A stretch of DNA of 64,000 nt, taken from NCBI RefSeq assembly GCF_040183065.1, contig NC_091132.1:163795102-163859101 (forward strand), given 5' to 3'. This document shows positions 22,838-33,612 of this stretch, piece by piece. Made by a program: the position numbers and the translations under genes. A model generated the notes under the pieces. The model saw only the letters and a program-made list of their open reading frames with translations, ran no database searches and was not told the origin of the DNA. This stretch comes from Periplaneta americana (taxonomy: Eukaryota; Arthropoda; Insecta; Blattodea; Blattidae). How positions within the stretch are numbered: position 1 is the first letter of the stretch; each line of letters opens with the position of its first letter.

Positions 22838-24255
22838 GTACTCTATACAAATATACACGCTTTGACCGATATTTGTCAAAGTTTCCACATATAAACTTCA
22901 TAACCAGGAGAAGAATATAGGCTACATTAAAATTCTGCAAATGGACGTTAAATTAATAAAAAAATACAAAATAAAATCATATACGATCAAACATTCATGT
23001 ATAATATTAAAATGCAATTTTCTGCAGTCAATTGTTTTTTATTATTGTTTGTTATATTCAACATCGACTTTCACGAGGCCATGGAAATTATAAGACGAAA
23101 TTAAATAATATTGTTGATACACATAATGGTGGCTAAAACTAGGTAATTCATGCAATAAATATCTTTACTCAGGCCAGGAACGTATTATGAATTTCTCAAT
23201 GCAGTTGTACATAGTGAGCAGACTGTGTTTTATCCAGCTGAATTCTTGAATTCTTATAAAACCACAAGCATTGCTACCATATAATTTAATACTTAATACT
23301 GAATCACCAATAGTACTATTGTGAAATACGGAAACACCAAAATTATGCAATGAAACAAGAATTGGTGTGAAAAAACTCATTCAGAACGTAGTAATAGAAG
23401 TGACAATATTAACTGGCAAAACGAAAGAAGATGTTTTTATCCATGCATTTTTATGATACCCACTAACATGCGTTTCGATTTTAAGTAACAGCAATTTCAG
23501 TGCGACTAGCATTTGTAATGGTCATATTAATTAAGCCCAAGGACAGTCGCTCAAAGTTGCAGACATTAACTTAAAAACTACGTGTTTTTCACATTCTCAA
23601 CTATATTTTATACAAATAAGTAGGAAAAAAAAAATTACACACATCAAAAAGAAATCCAATGATACTTTTGTCATATTGCTAATGTAGTATGTGAATGTAC
23701 GTAAGCTGACTGAAAATGACACTGTCAGGTCAGATAGTAAAAATAAAAATAATATATGTCTCTCAAAATATTGTTGTTCCTGTCCGAAAATGTGTTACTG
23801 GGAAATTCTAACTGTATAATCACGTTGCCAATATAGTATGTCATGCGTTGTGGAAATAATCTCTTAATTTATAAAAAAAACTGGTATACGTCTCTCAGAA
23901 TATTAGTCTCTATGTTAAAAATGACTTCTTGCGAGTTTATATTGTATCTGTATCCTGTGTATGAAATAAGAATTAATGTAGGCCTAATATGTTCTGAATT
24001 TGTGATATATAGTTTCTCAAGCCATATTAAAAAAATAGGCATGCAGAAGGCAAGGGATAAAAAATCTTCCAATATAAATTAAATGATATATGTATTTACT
24101 GTTTCTTTGGTATGACCGAAAAGTCTAACACCGAGTTTAATAAAAAAAAAAAGAAGCAAAAAGAACAACTTGGGCAATGCCGGGTGCTTTCAGCTAGTAT
24201 ATTAATTTTGTAATTTGTAAGTAATGTCGAAAAGCATTATGATTACATACAACTA
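22838..24255. other. intron 4 of gene 2, unassigned stretch
   Basis: About 1.4 kb of AT-rich intronic sequence. Short frames have no family motif. No paired ends were found. Confidence 0.4.
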
Positions 24256-24987
24256 CAATCAAATCTGAATATTGTGAACTCGGTTGTATTGAAAATTCAG
24301 CTATAGTGAAACTAAATCATTGGTCCTGAACTGTATACATTAAAGATTACATTAATATATCCGTTTATAATGAACCCACACTTCAGTCATAGTGAATCTA
24401 AAAGCTAGAACTTCCAACAAAATGCTGTAATTTTAAAATGACCATAATGGTAATTTATGAAAACCCTTTTTCGTATAAACTTCCAAGAAAATGTTTAGAA
24501 GAAAATTTGAAACCTGCTACTCTGTAAGTGCATTGAAAGATAAAGAAAGGATTTGTTCGCCTTCATGGACAGCTTGAAACATGTTTAAGAGAATAGTGTA
24601 CCCAGTGAAAGATAAAGGAAGAATTAATTCTGACCCTTTTAAATAGAATAAGAATAGGAATAGAAAGTGTTTCCTTTTGTAAACGGGAGTAGAGTAATGA
24701 CCAAAGGGTAAGTAGAAGAAGGATAAGTGTATAATGAATCTTAACCCTACCTGTAAAAGTGAACCCAAGAAAATTCGAAGGCTGAGAATACAGTATCTGT
24801 GTTATTTTAGTTATATTATTTTCCATTCTTCTCAATTTAAGGTTTGCTTACTTATTTATTTTTCATTTATTGCCAGAAACATTAATACTTCATAATATAA
24901 AAACAGATACTTCGGTCTTAGTGAACCTCGGATATAGTGAACGAAATATGCTGGTCCAGAGAGGTTCACTATATTCGGAGTTAACTG
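24256..24987. mobile_element. pogo/Tigger-like non-autonomous element
   Basis: The left end CAATCAAATCTGAATATTGT aligns with the reversed right end CAGTTAACTCCGAATATAGT, and both are flanked by TA (24254-24255, 24988-24989). The subterminal phrases ATAGTGAAC / TTCACTATA recur on both sides, as in pogo-like elements. No transposase remains in the 732-bp interior. The left terminus is worn. Confidence 0.6.
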
Positions 24988-25007
24988 TACTAAAGTTAAA
25001 TCTAATT

Positions 25008-25095
25008 TTTTTTTCTTTAGTTGGTAAATTTACGACGCAATATTAGCTACTATTGTTCTCTAGGGTCTGAGTGAGGTGAAGGTTATAATGTTATA
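25008..25095 (-). mobile_element. SINE family B, copy 2, tail half (split copy)
   Basis: Tail and body end of a family B SINE, cut at a TA site by the 3.1-kb element that follows. The head half resumes at 28225. Confidence 0.8.
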
Positions 25096-25161
25096 CTGGT
25101 GACAGACTACAGCCGCTAATCGCGATTAGCTCCGATGCGATTACCGAAAATGTAGTGACAC

Positions 25162-26490
25162 CACAGTCTACTATATACAGTCGCGAAGCTCAATATGTAG
25201 TAAAAATGCAAACATGGGTAGTTGCCCACCACTAGGATCGCTACTATCGCCTCATCATCGCAGATCTCTCGCCTAGCAGATGACAAACACTTTCGTTGTC
25301 GTGTTCTTTTGGAAAAACTAACACCTTCCTTCCATTATTGAAATATTAAATGCATAAAGTTAATTTATTATTTTAATGAGGTATATTAAATTCCACCATA
25401 ATCTCGAAGATACCTGCAAGAAATAAGTTAATATAATTTTTGTTTGTGCAAAACGAACTGAAATTTACTATAATAGCTTCACTCATTCAAGATTATAGCG
25501 ATAATTAACTATGAAACCAATAAATATTAATTTGCATTTCCCTTTACAACAATAATAATGGAAATATGAATTAATGTAGTAACTTACGTGTACCGGTACT
25601 TGTAGTGTAAGCTTACGTAGTTAACAAAGTGGGATGAGGTTAAGCAATAATAATCACACCAGAATTGGAAATAAAACGTAATCAATGAATTTTATTGTAA
25701 CGGACTTTTTCTACGTCTCTAGTAAAGCAACAAATAAAAATAACAACAAAATTAACAGCTATAATTAAAAACATATCCTTTGAAGGAAAAAGTAGGCCTA
25801 AGCAATAATAATCCCACCTGAATTGAAAATAAAACGTGATCAATAAATTTCATTAAAACAAACTTAATTTTTCTACGTCTTTAGCAAAATAACTCATAAA
25901 AATAATAACAAAATTAATAGCTACAATTAAAAACATATCCTCTGAAAAAAAAAAAGTAGACCTAACCTTTATTTCTCTGGAAATTTAGCAGCCTAAGTGA
26001 CAGAACTTTAACCGGTATCTAATGTCCTTTCGGTTAGACTGAAACGTTTCATTGTGAAATTTAAGGATATAATGTATTCTAACAGTCACAAAGAACTTCA
26101 AAATTAAGAGTTTTGTTTCTGCACAGTATTCTTGTGGAAACCCAGGAACCTTTTTGAATCTTTCGGAAATCGGAAAAAGGATAACTCTGGCCTCTTTCTC
26201 TTACTGTTGCTACAATTTATAGCACTACAAACGTCTCCTCCTTGTCCCATATTATTATTCAAATTATTATATTTTAGCCATTAACATTTCCATTACAACC
26301 AATAACGAACATTTCACAAGCATCAATGTGAAATACGCAACGAGCTAGCACTCGATAGAAATACGACACAGTCCAAAGTCGACCATGGACAGTCTATTGT
26401 TTCTAGTTGCTAACCACTTGGAGCGCTTTATCACGAGATTTGCAAAAAAAAAAACACCCCAAGGTTCGCGACTGTATATAGTAGACCGTG
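25162..26490. mobile_element. CACAGTCTA element, long copy (7-bp target duplication)
   Basis: Terminal repeats CACAGTCTACTATATACAGT and, reversed, CACGGTCTACTATATACAGT are flanked by an exact 7-bp duplication GTGACAC (25155-25161 and 26491-26497). Three short copies of about 180 bp share these ends (28466, 52827, 57635). The 1329-bp interior has no transposase and contains a tandem duplication of about 165 bp (25635-25960, AAGCAATAATAATC... units). Confidence 0.85.
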
Positions 26491-27175
26491 GTGACACACT
26501 AGGTCACGCTTGGTCCCGTCTGGTCAACAGCTGAATTACCATAGAAGAAACAATTTTCTCTATGTACATACGTATATGTTTGTTTCCCTCCTGGACAACA
26601 CCTAAAGTTCATACTTTCTTTAAATGTTTTTTCATTGTTTTTTTGTTGTTTTTTGCAGCTTGTTATGAGAATTTATTTGTTAAAATTGTTAGAAGCTTTA
26701 CAATGTAAACTGATACAATTTATATCATTACCATTTATATTATTTTGAAAAGAGGTTTTATAACCTCTAAAATTTATATCATAATGCCAAAAATTTATAT
26801 TATTTTGTAATAAAACATATTATTAAAATCAACCCTAACCTCAACGATAGTTTCGTAATGGAGACTGAAATTGAAAATCTGAGAAAGAAATCAGTTCCAT
26901 TTTGTCATCCATTATTTATTGAAATGAAACACCTTTCAGCAGCCTTCCATTGCTCTCTACATAAATGAAATATGAATAATTCGTGTGCCATTTGTTAATA
27001 TATTTATTTTTACTTTTCTCACATCTGCATTAAATTTCTTCACTACGTCTAATACTAGCCAAATTCATTTTCGTTTCTATTTCATATAAATACAATGGGA
27101 GGGGTAACAAAATTTCATAGCAAAAGCTATGCTATCACGACTTCATACATAATATAAATCAAGGTGATTCGAAAA

Positions 27176-28041
27176 TAGAGATAGCCGATATTTCACAAAC
27201 CGATATTTTGTCACAGATCAACCTGTGACTGATGACGCGATATATATGTGACAAAATATCGCTATGGAAATCTATTCAGTATTCAGTACTCTGTGACTGA
27301 TATTTTCTCCTCTTAAGTCGTTGGTTTGCGCGTGAGCATGATACAATAACAGCAATCGGACGGTAGTTTCTCCATCTTATTATAAATGATGTAGTTATTA
27401 CACGATTTAAATAATAACACCATTGGTTACCAGTACTTAATCTTGTGTAAAATCCTGTCTGAACAACTGTTTTGTTTTGTAATTATTTACCAATGTTTTT
27501 TCCGAATACTTTTGTTTCGTTAATTTTTATTCTATGACCGAATACTATAATGTTAATGCACGACTTAAAATAATTTATCCATTATATTATATACAATAAA
27601 AAGGATCAATTTTTTTAACGATTAGGATAATCATATAACCACAATTTCTTCATAGTCAACTACATTTAAAAATTATCAACTGGTTCAATATCTACAATAT
27701 AACCTCTTGGTACATGAGGTTAACTTTCGACATGTTACTGTTCAGTTAGGTATGTAGGCCCTATTTATTTGTTAATGGTACATGTACATAATTTCTTTGT
27801 TGGATTTTCTCATATAAATCACTGATGACTGGTGTGTATAGAGAAATCGTATTCATATTTCGCTGCTCTTCAATATTTCCTGCTAATTTTTAACGGTGTG
27901 ACAAAATATCGGTGTAATTCATGCATATTGTGCTTACGTATCGGTATAAAATATCGGTGTGACAAAATCACCGATAAAAGTCACAGATATTTAATTGTCA
28001 CAGTCACAGATACTTGAAAATATCGTTTAAGCTCATCACTA
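27176..28041. mobile_element. hAT-type element, TAGWGATRGC ends
   Basis: An 866-bp element with ends TAGAGATAGC and TAGTGATGAGC (reversed) and an 8-bp duplication TTCGAAAA / TTCGAAAC (27168-27175, 28042-28049), seven of eight identical. The ends are rich in CGATATTTTGTCAC and its reverse, probably binding repeats. No transposase frame. Confidence 0.75.
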
Positions 28042-28224
28042 TTCGAAACCAAAGATAACTAAAATGTTACTTTCGTCCACTGGGCCGTGCCTCAGCGCGA
28101 TTATCTTGTTCTGCCGTTCTGGAAACAGGATTTAGCTCCTGATCGCGATCGGGACGGCGACACACTACAAACCCGATCGCGATTAGGTCGATAATCGCGA
28201 TTAGTGACTGTAGTCTGTCACCAG

Positions 28225-28392
28225 TATTAGCGAGCTGCATCAGGGTCGAGCGCCAAAAGTTTTCTGGCATTTGGTCGTATAACGGGGTGAGGGAACGGAG
28301 AAACCTCAAACAAATCACTTGTCCCAACCAGGATTTGAACCTGGTACCACTAGTATTACAGTCAGATGTGCTGTTACTGCACAGTGATGGAC
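28225..28392 (-). mobile_element. SINE family B, copy 2, head half
   Basis: Minus-strand head of the split SINE, with the B-box region AGGTTCAAATCCTGG near 28327-28341 and a degraded A box. Joined to 25008-25095 it makes one SINE of about 255 bp, the usual length. Confidence 0.8.
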
Positions 28393-28465
28393 TATAAATA
28401 GTGTTAAAATGCGAAGTTACAACATTAATCTCAGTTGATATGAAAATGAAAATGGTTCAATATAG

Positions 28466-28648
28466 CACAGTCTAGTATATACAGTCGCGAAGCTCAATAC
28501 GAAGTAAATATGCAAACATTAGATAGTTGCTGACCACTAGGATCGCTAATATCGCCTCATTACAGGCAATGCAAAATAGTACCGTCACAGTCTATTGTTT
28601 CTAGCACCCTCAAAACTCAAGCTTCGTGACTGTATATAGTAGACTGTG
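28466..28648. mobile_element. CACAGTCTA miniature element, short copy 1
   Basis: A 183-bp element with ends CACAGTCTAGTATATACAGT / CACAGTCTACTATATACAGT and flanking 7-mers AATATAG and AATATGG (six of seven identical). The interior matches the other short copies (ACCACTAGGATCGCTA, then TAGTACC...CACAGTCTATTGTT). Confidence 0.85.
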
Positions 28649-28665
28649 AATATGGTTTGGTCAAA

Positions 28666-28666
<1 letters not shown>

Positions 28667-28702
<36 letters not shown>

Positions 28703-28729
28703 AGGGGAGTGGGAGAGAGAGAGAGAGAG
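28667..28729. repeat. (GA)n microsatellite
   Basis: GA dinucleotides broken once by GGGAAGGGGAGTGG. Confidence 0.95.
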
Positions 28730-28734
28730 CAGGT

Positions 28735-29230
28735 CTTCCACTGCAAATCCAGCATTATCTAATCTTTCCTATTTTCCGTCTGACCCTTAAGTCTTCGCAT
28801 ATGATCCTTATATCTTAAAGTTGTTTATTAACTAGTATCACCTTCTTCTCTCATTCACAATTTCTTCCAGTGCATTCTTTGACATTGCTGCCTTCTTCTG
28901 ACTTCATGGTAACAGTTCTTGTTATTGCTTATAGTAAACCTCAAGTACCTGAAGCTGTCCACTTGTTCTACTGCCTCATTTAGAATTCGCACTCTTATTC
29001 TGTATACCGGTACTTTTTTTTCCCGATAATCATGGTCTTCGCCTTGTTTGCATTTATCTTCATTTGATACTGCTCAAAGCTGTCATTTTGCTCCAGTAGT
29101 ATATCGCTTAGTATCATCTCCTCTTCTGCTGATAATGCCATATCAGCAGTAAATCTTATGAACTTCTTCCTCCTACTACTGCCCCTCCCAAGTTATGAAA
29201 ACAGTTCTTCACTATATCCTCCAAGTATAA
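28735..29230 (-). pseudogene. LINE reverse transcriptase relic (downstream part)
   Basis: On the minus strand this region reads, across stops, as a LINE segment with M-K-I-N-A-N-K then K-T-M-I-I-G-K-K, and V-E-Q-V-D-S-F-R-Y-L, the usual order after the YADD box. The upstream part continues at 29892-30112 beyond an inserted TIR element. The gene is dead. Confidence 0.7.
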
Positions 29231-29233
29231 TTG

Positions 29234-29890
29234 AGGCGTTCAGAGCTAAAGTGGATCAAGTCACAAATTTTCATATATTTATATACTGCAATATATGTAA
29301 GGTACAAAAACCTTTACGTTACATGTTTTAAAAATCATATGAACGTTTTCGTTGAATTATGCCAACATCATCAGATACGACATTCATTCTAGCAATATCA
29401 TTAGTCTCTACAAATACAATACATATTAAATAGCATACAGGGTAACGTAAAGGTTTTGTACCTTACATATATTGCAGTAAAGTCAATGACTGAAAAATAA
29501 ATATTCATAACATATATTACAGACTTTTCTGAAAATCAATCAAAATGAATTGCAAAATATTCATATATTTAGTTTAATTCAATTTCTGATAATCTGAAGT
29601 TGGATCTTTGCCGAGCAGTAATGGATCGAGTCTTAATTCCAAGTATTCACCAGTCACTTTTGGCTCAGATTATTTGTTCACGATGTTCTGAGCCATAGTG
29701 GATCAAGTCACCAAAGCGCTGCATCAATTAACATCACAGTTGTTTATATTTTATAAATCTAGAATTTGAGAATGGAGCAATAAAATTATTGCTAGTGAAA
29801 TTAGATAATCCACTAGAGCAAGTTAACTTTATGTCCCATTATCTCAAAACTACGTCTCATGGACTTGATCCACTTTAGCTCTGAACGCCT
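29234..29890. mobile_element. 657-bp element with perfect 29-bp terminal repeats
   Basis: The ends start AGGCGTTCAGAGCTAAAGTG and are identical for 29 bases. It splits the LINE relic. Flanks TATAATTG and TATATGTTG may be a worn 8- to 9-bp duplication; the class is therefore uncertain. The interior repeats GTGGATCAAGTC-like phrases and carries a Penelope-like fragment at 29285-29478. Confidence 0.75.
29285..29478 (-). mobile_element. Penelope-like terminal fragment with hammerhead-like motif 2
   Basis: Bounded by inverted repeats ACTGCAATATATGTAAGGTA and its mirror, about 37 bp long. On the minus strand it contains CTGATGA (29374-29368), one extra base, the stem GTTG/CAAC, then GAAA (29350-29347) and CGTTC. 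This is the same layout as motifs 1 and 3. It is in intron 4 of gene 2 in the sense orientation. Confidence 0.6.
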
Positions 29891-29891
29891 T

Positions 29892-30112
29892 ATATGTTGA
29901 ATAGGGTCGGTGATAAGGCATCCTTGTCGTACTCATGTTCCTATTTCACCTAATTCTCCCATTTCTTCCCCTAACATGACTTTTAGTAGTTGTTTCATAT
30001 AAAGATTGCTGGACTGCCTTCTCTCTTTTCAATCCACACCAGTTTTCTTCAGAATTTATATCAGTTTATTCCAATCCACTGTCAAATATCTTTGTCTAGG
30101 ACGACAAATGCT
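29892..30112 (-). pseudogene. LINE reverse transcriptase relic (upstream part)
   Basis: The minus strand reads G-V-D-W-K-E-R-R and then G-T-W-V-R-Q-G-C, a form of the G-V-R-Q-G-C-x-L-S-P palm block. It continues into 28735-29230 when the inserted element is removed. Confidence 0.65.
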
Positions 30113-30124
30113 ATATCTTCTTCT

Positions 30125-30549
30125 TCTTCTTCTTCCCCTCCTTCACGGTTTTAGGCCATTTTAGCCTGTTCCGGTTCCAAAATCTTGTTGTGTCCATCTC
30201 TTCTTTGGTCGTCCTGGGTTTCTATGTCCTTGGGGTCTGTAGTTGTATGATGCGTGGGGTATCCTGTTTAATGACATTCTTTCCAAGTGTTGTTTCCAAT
30301 TGGTTCTATATTCCGTTATTATTTTATTTAATTCTTCTATTTTTAACTCTTGTCTTATTTCATTGTTTGTTTTTTTTTAACCAGTCTTGTGTATCCTGCT
30401 ACAGGCCTAAGAAATTTCATTTCAGCTGTCTGTATTCTTCTTTTATTTTCTGAACTCAATGTCCATGTTTCAGATCCATAAGTTACAGTGGGGATGGCCA
30501 TTGCTTTATACAGTTTTATTATCGAGTCTTTTCTAGTTGCTATATACAC
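30125..30549 (-). pseudogene. LINE relic, C-terminal end
   Basis: The minus strand reads I-K-L-Y-K-A-M-A-I-P-T-V-T-Y-G-S-E-T-W-T, the conserved segment after the LINE reverse transcriptase, followed by E-M-K-F-L-R-P-V-A-G-Y-T-R and, after a break, an R-N-P-G-R-P-K-K-R-W-like end. It is a different fragment from the one at 28735-30112, because the order is inverted relative to a single copy. Confidence 0.75.
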
Positions 30550-30630
30550 TTCTTTATTCTTGTCTGGGTATCCTTCACGGATTGTTCATAACAGTCCAAT
30601 TGAATTGATCGTACTCAGGTATTCTATAGA

Positions 30631-31340
30631 CAGAGTGAATCACCGTCCTTCTGAGCAAAAAATGTCACATAACCATTTGTACCAATCTCAATATTTTCAG
30701 AATTACAGTAATTTGAAGTTGTTTGTTAATTACCATTTTTCTTCAGTTTTAAGGGTAAAAGAATATTACAGATAAAGAATGAACTATTGAGGAGTATCAT
30801 TTCTTTAATCAGCTGGTATTTTGAAGCTAAAAATGTGTTGTGAATTCCATAGTTGCTTCGTACAGAATTTTTTTTAATTACCAAATTGTATTTTCTTACG
30901 CATTTTTCACAATAATTGTTACAAATCACTCCATTCTAGTAAATTCTTTAAGACTGTACATTAGGATGCATAACTAAACTGTAAAGAATCAAGTTCCTAA
31001 AGCTGTATGATTTGTAACAACTTTTGTGATCAGTGCGTAAGAATGATGCCATTTTTAGTTAAAAATTGGTAAACAAAATCTGTACAAAGCAATAACAACA
31101 TATTTTTACCTTCAGAACACCAGCCAATTAAAGAATCGATACTTCTGAATAGTTAATTCCCTATCTGTAATATTTTTTTACACTTAGAACTACAGAAGAA
31201 AGGTTTTCTACTAACAATTTCAAATTAGTGTAACTCTGAAAATATTGAGATTAGAACAAATGTTTAAATGACATTTTTCGTTCAGAATGCCTTCGGAAAT
31301 AAGCTCTGTAAGCGACGGTAAATCCTCGTGAATCAGCCTG
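30631..31340. mobile_element. TA-flanked non-autonomous element M, copy 2
   Basis: The right terminus, reversed, is CAGGCTGATTCACGAGGATT; the left begins CAGAGTGAATCACCGTCC and is shortened by a small deletion. TA flanks the right side. Shared interior phrases with copy 1 include TTTAAGGGTAAAAGAATAT and AATGAACTATT. Confidence 0.65.
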
Positions 31341-31344
31341 TATA

Positions 31345-31640
31345 TCGTCCATCTGTCTGTTATTTCACTTCCGATTTCGTCCTCTATCAACCACACGGAA
31401 TTCTTGTTCTTATTTGTGAAGTTCAAACATTGCACTTCACGGTACATTAAATTATATCTTCCCTTTCTCTCTAGATCCTTTATTTCTTTATATTTCTCTT
31501 CCATCGCCGTATCAGTTTCTCTTCTCAGTTCGTTGTTTTGTTTCCTGGAACTTCTTCCACCTTCATGTTTGCAGTATTTCTTGGTACAGGTAAATGTGGT
31601 CGCTTCTCGTTGCTTTCTGCATACAACTCTCTTTTTCACA
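31345..31640 (-). pseudogene. LINE relic, region between endonuclease and reverse transcriptase
   Basis: Open on the minus strand, with a lysine/glutamate-rich stretch H-E-G-G-R-S-S-R-K-Q-N-N-E-L-R-R and then V-W-L-I-E-D-E-I-G-S-E-I-T-D. The latter resembles the conserved I-x-D-x-x-G-x-x-(I/L)-x-(D/E) segment just before LINE reverse transcriptases. No catalytic block is present. Confidence 0.6.
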
Positions 31641-31888
31641 TCTTAAAAGATCCCAGGTGCCCAGCGTGGAGGTGAGGGGAGTGGATTTGACAAATTAGCC
31701 AAGGGTTAAACATCAGTTCTATCGGAGTTTTTGACCAGATGAGAAACTGGGAAACCCCAATTACGCTTCCCCCCCCCCTCGTCATTATTATTTCAGTAAA
31801 TCAATTAAGGGGTTAGGTACAGCTTACAGCAGTAAAATTTGTGGAAATATTGAACATTTTTTTCCTCCATTACTGTATATTGTACATA

Positions 31889-32135
31889 ATTTTTTTTTTC
31901 TTTTAGTAGGTTATTTTACGACGCTTTATCAACATCTTTGGTTATTTAGCGTCTGAATGGAATGAAAGTGATAATGCCAGTGAAAGGAGTCCAGGGTCCA
32001 ACACCGAAAGTTACCCAGCATTTGTTCATATTGGGTTGAGGGAAAACCCCAGAAAAAGCCTCAACCAGGTAATTTGTCCCGACCGGGAATCGAACCCGGG
32101 CCAGACGCGCTAGCCGTTACTCCACAGGTGTGGAC
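31889..32135 (-). mobile_element. SINE family B, copy 3
   Basis: A minus-strand copy with B box GGGTTCGATTCCCGG and A-box region GGAGTAACGGCTAGCGCGTC. Part of the head between the boxes is deleted. Confidence 0.88.
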
Positions 32136-32748
32136 TATTGTACATAATAAAAAATGGTATGTGTAAAAACAGTCCTCCAACTACATGAAAAAAATATTTT
32201 ACGATTTAAAAAAATTATTTATATATACATATATAAATGCTTCTCTCTTCTTAACTTTTACAATAAACTGTCTAGCTTTTATTAATCAGTTAATCTTTTA
32301 GTGCTTTGATTTTTATTGTATTTGTAAATTTAATATTAACTGTAATTATAATTAGATGCACTTATGCAATATGGAACCAACCACCATTTTATGAATATCT
32401 GGATTTCTATTGCAAAATGTGTCTTAATGTCTATAGTTTCTTATACAAAATAGAACCAACTCCTATCTGTAACGTGCTGCCCTATAGAGAAATCTGAACC
32501 AACCACCAAAAACAGAATCCATAGTGCAGTGTTTTGCAATTTAGAACCAACTCCAAGCTGTCAGTTCCCATGTTTGTTTTGTGTAAATATGGGAGTTTGA
32601 ATACAATTTTTTGCTAATAGGAGTGATATATTATATTATATTATTATTATATTATAGCAACAAGAGTAATGTTAATGTATCAAAGAAAGTTGTAGAACGG
32701 AAGATGTTTAGGTATCAAATATGTAACTGCAGAAGACAATCCAATGAA

Positions 32749-33004
32749 TTTTTATTTTAGTAGGTTATTTTACGACGCTTTATTAACAGCTTAGGTTATT
32801 TAGCGTCTGAATGAGATGAAGGTGATTATGCCGGTGAAATGAGCCCAGGATGCAACACCGAAAGTTATCCAGCATTTGCTCATATTGGGTTGAGGGGAAA
32901 CCCCGGAAAAACCTCAACCAGGTAACTTGCCCCGATCGGGAATCGAACCTGGGTCACCTGGTTTCACGGCCAGACGCGCTAGCCATTACTCCACAGGTGT
33001 GAAC
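32749..33004 (-). mobile_element. SINE family B, copy 4
   Basis: A full-length minus-strand copy with B box GGTTCGATTCCCG, body phrases TTACCTGGTTGAGG and TTTCCGGGGTTTCCC, and tail ending in CTAAAATAAAAA. Confidence 0.9.
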
Positions 33005-33083
33005 AGGATGATGTTGATGGAATCAATGGTCCCCTTGACTTCACCTTGGAATGATAAGTCAATGTATGAACAAATGCTAATGA

Positions 33084-33612
33084 TGCAAATCTAGTATTTC
33101 AGGTGAAGCTCCCTGTAAAGCGGATTTGAATAATTTCAAGGGAAAAATTGTTCCGGGGCCGGGTATCGATCCCGGGACCTCTGGTTGAACGTACCAGCGT
33201 TCTACCACTGAGCTACCTGGGAACTCCACCCGACACCATCTCAACTTTTCCCTTTATATCCACACAACTCGCGTGGGCTGACGAAATGCCAGAGACCCAC
33301 AAGGAGTGCACACAATCTCTGTGTGACTTGGAATTGTGGTTTTCTGTTAACGTACACAGTAACGTACATATTATTATGTTACTGTGTACGTTAACAAAAA
33401 ACCACAATTCCAAGTCACACAGAGATTGTGTGCACTCGTTGTGGGTCTCTGGCGTTTCGTCAGCCCACGCGAGTTGTGTGGATATAAAGGGAAAAGTTGA
33501 GACGGTGTCGGGTGGAGTTCCCGGGTAGCTCAGTGGTAGAGCGCTGGTACGTTCAACCAGAGGTCCCGGGATCGATACCCGGCCCCGGAACAATTTTTCC
33601 CTTGAAATTATT
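33084..33612. mobile_element. inverted dimer of tRNA-related SINE (family C), ~490-bp palindrome
   Basis: Two nearly identical arms of about 245 bp (33125-33617) face each other head to head. Each carries a tRNA-like unit: TAGCTCAGTGGTAGAGCGC (A box), a CTGGT/ACCAG stem and GGGATCGATACCC (B box). The centre is AACGTACACAGTAAC with its mirror. A 13-bp duplication CAAATGCTAATGA flanks the whole unit (33071-33083 and 33613-33625), so it inserted as one piece by retrotransposition. The mirrored frames of 126 codons on both strands are a by-product of the palindrome. A transcript would fold into a long hairpin. Confidence 0.85.

Larger units (their letters stand above)
25096..28224. mobile_element. 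TA-targeting element with CTGGTGACAGACTACAG ends
   Basis: The terminal repeats begin with 17 identical bases (CTGGTGACAGACTACAG) and stay similar through a CTAATCGCGATTA core for about 75 bp. TA flanks lie at 25094-25095 and 28225-28226. The element splits a family B SINE, and was itself later entered by two elements (25162-26490 and 27176-28041), leaving about 0.93 kb of its own sequence. No transposase is present. TA duplication suggests the Tc1/mariner superfamily, but the GATCGCGATC-rich termini are not ones I recognise. Confidence 0.82.

Noticed and set aside
33148-33593. Mirror frames of 126 codons with near-identical proteins on both strands
   Set aside because: They result from the SINE palindrome; the sequence is tRNA-like and has no protein family motif.
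33520-33595. A functional tRNA gene
   Set aside because: A and B boxes and several stems are present, but the anticodon loop lacks the usual U33 and the unit is part of a mobilised SINE dimer with a target duplication.
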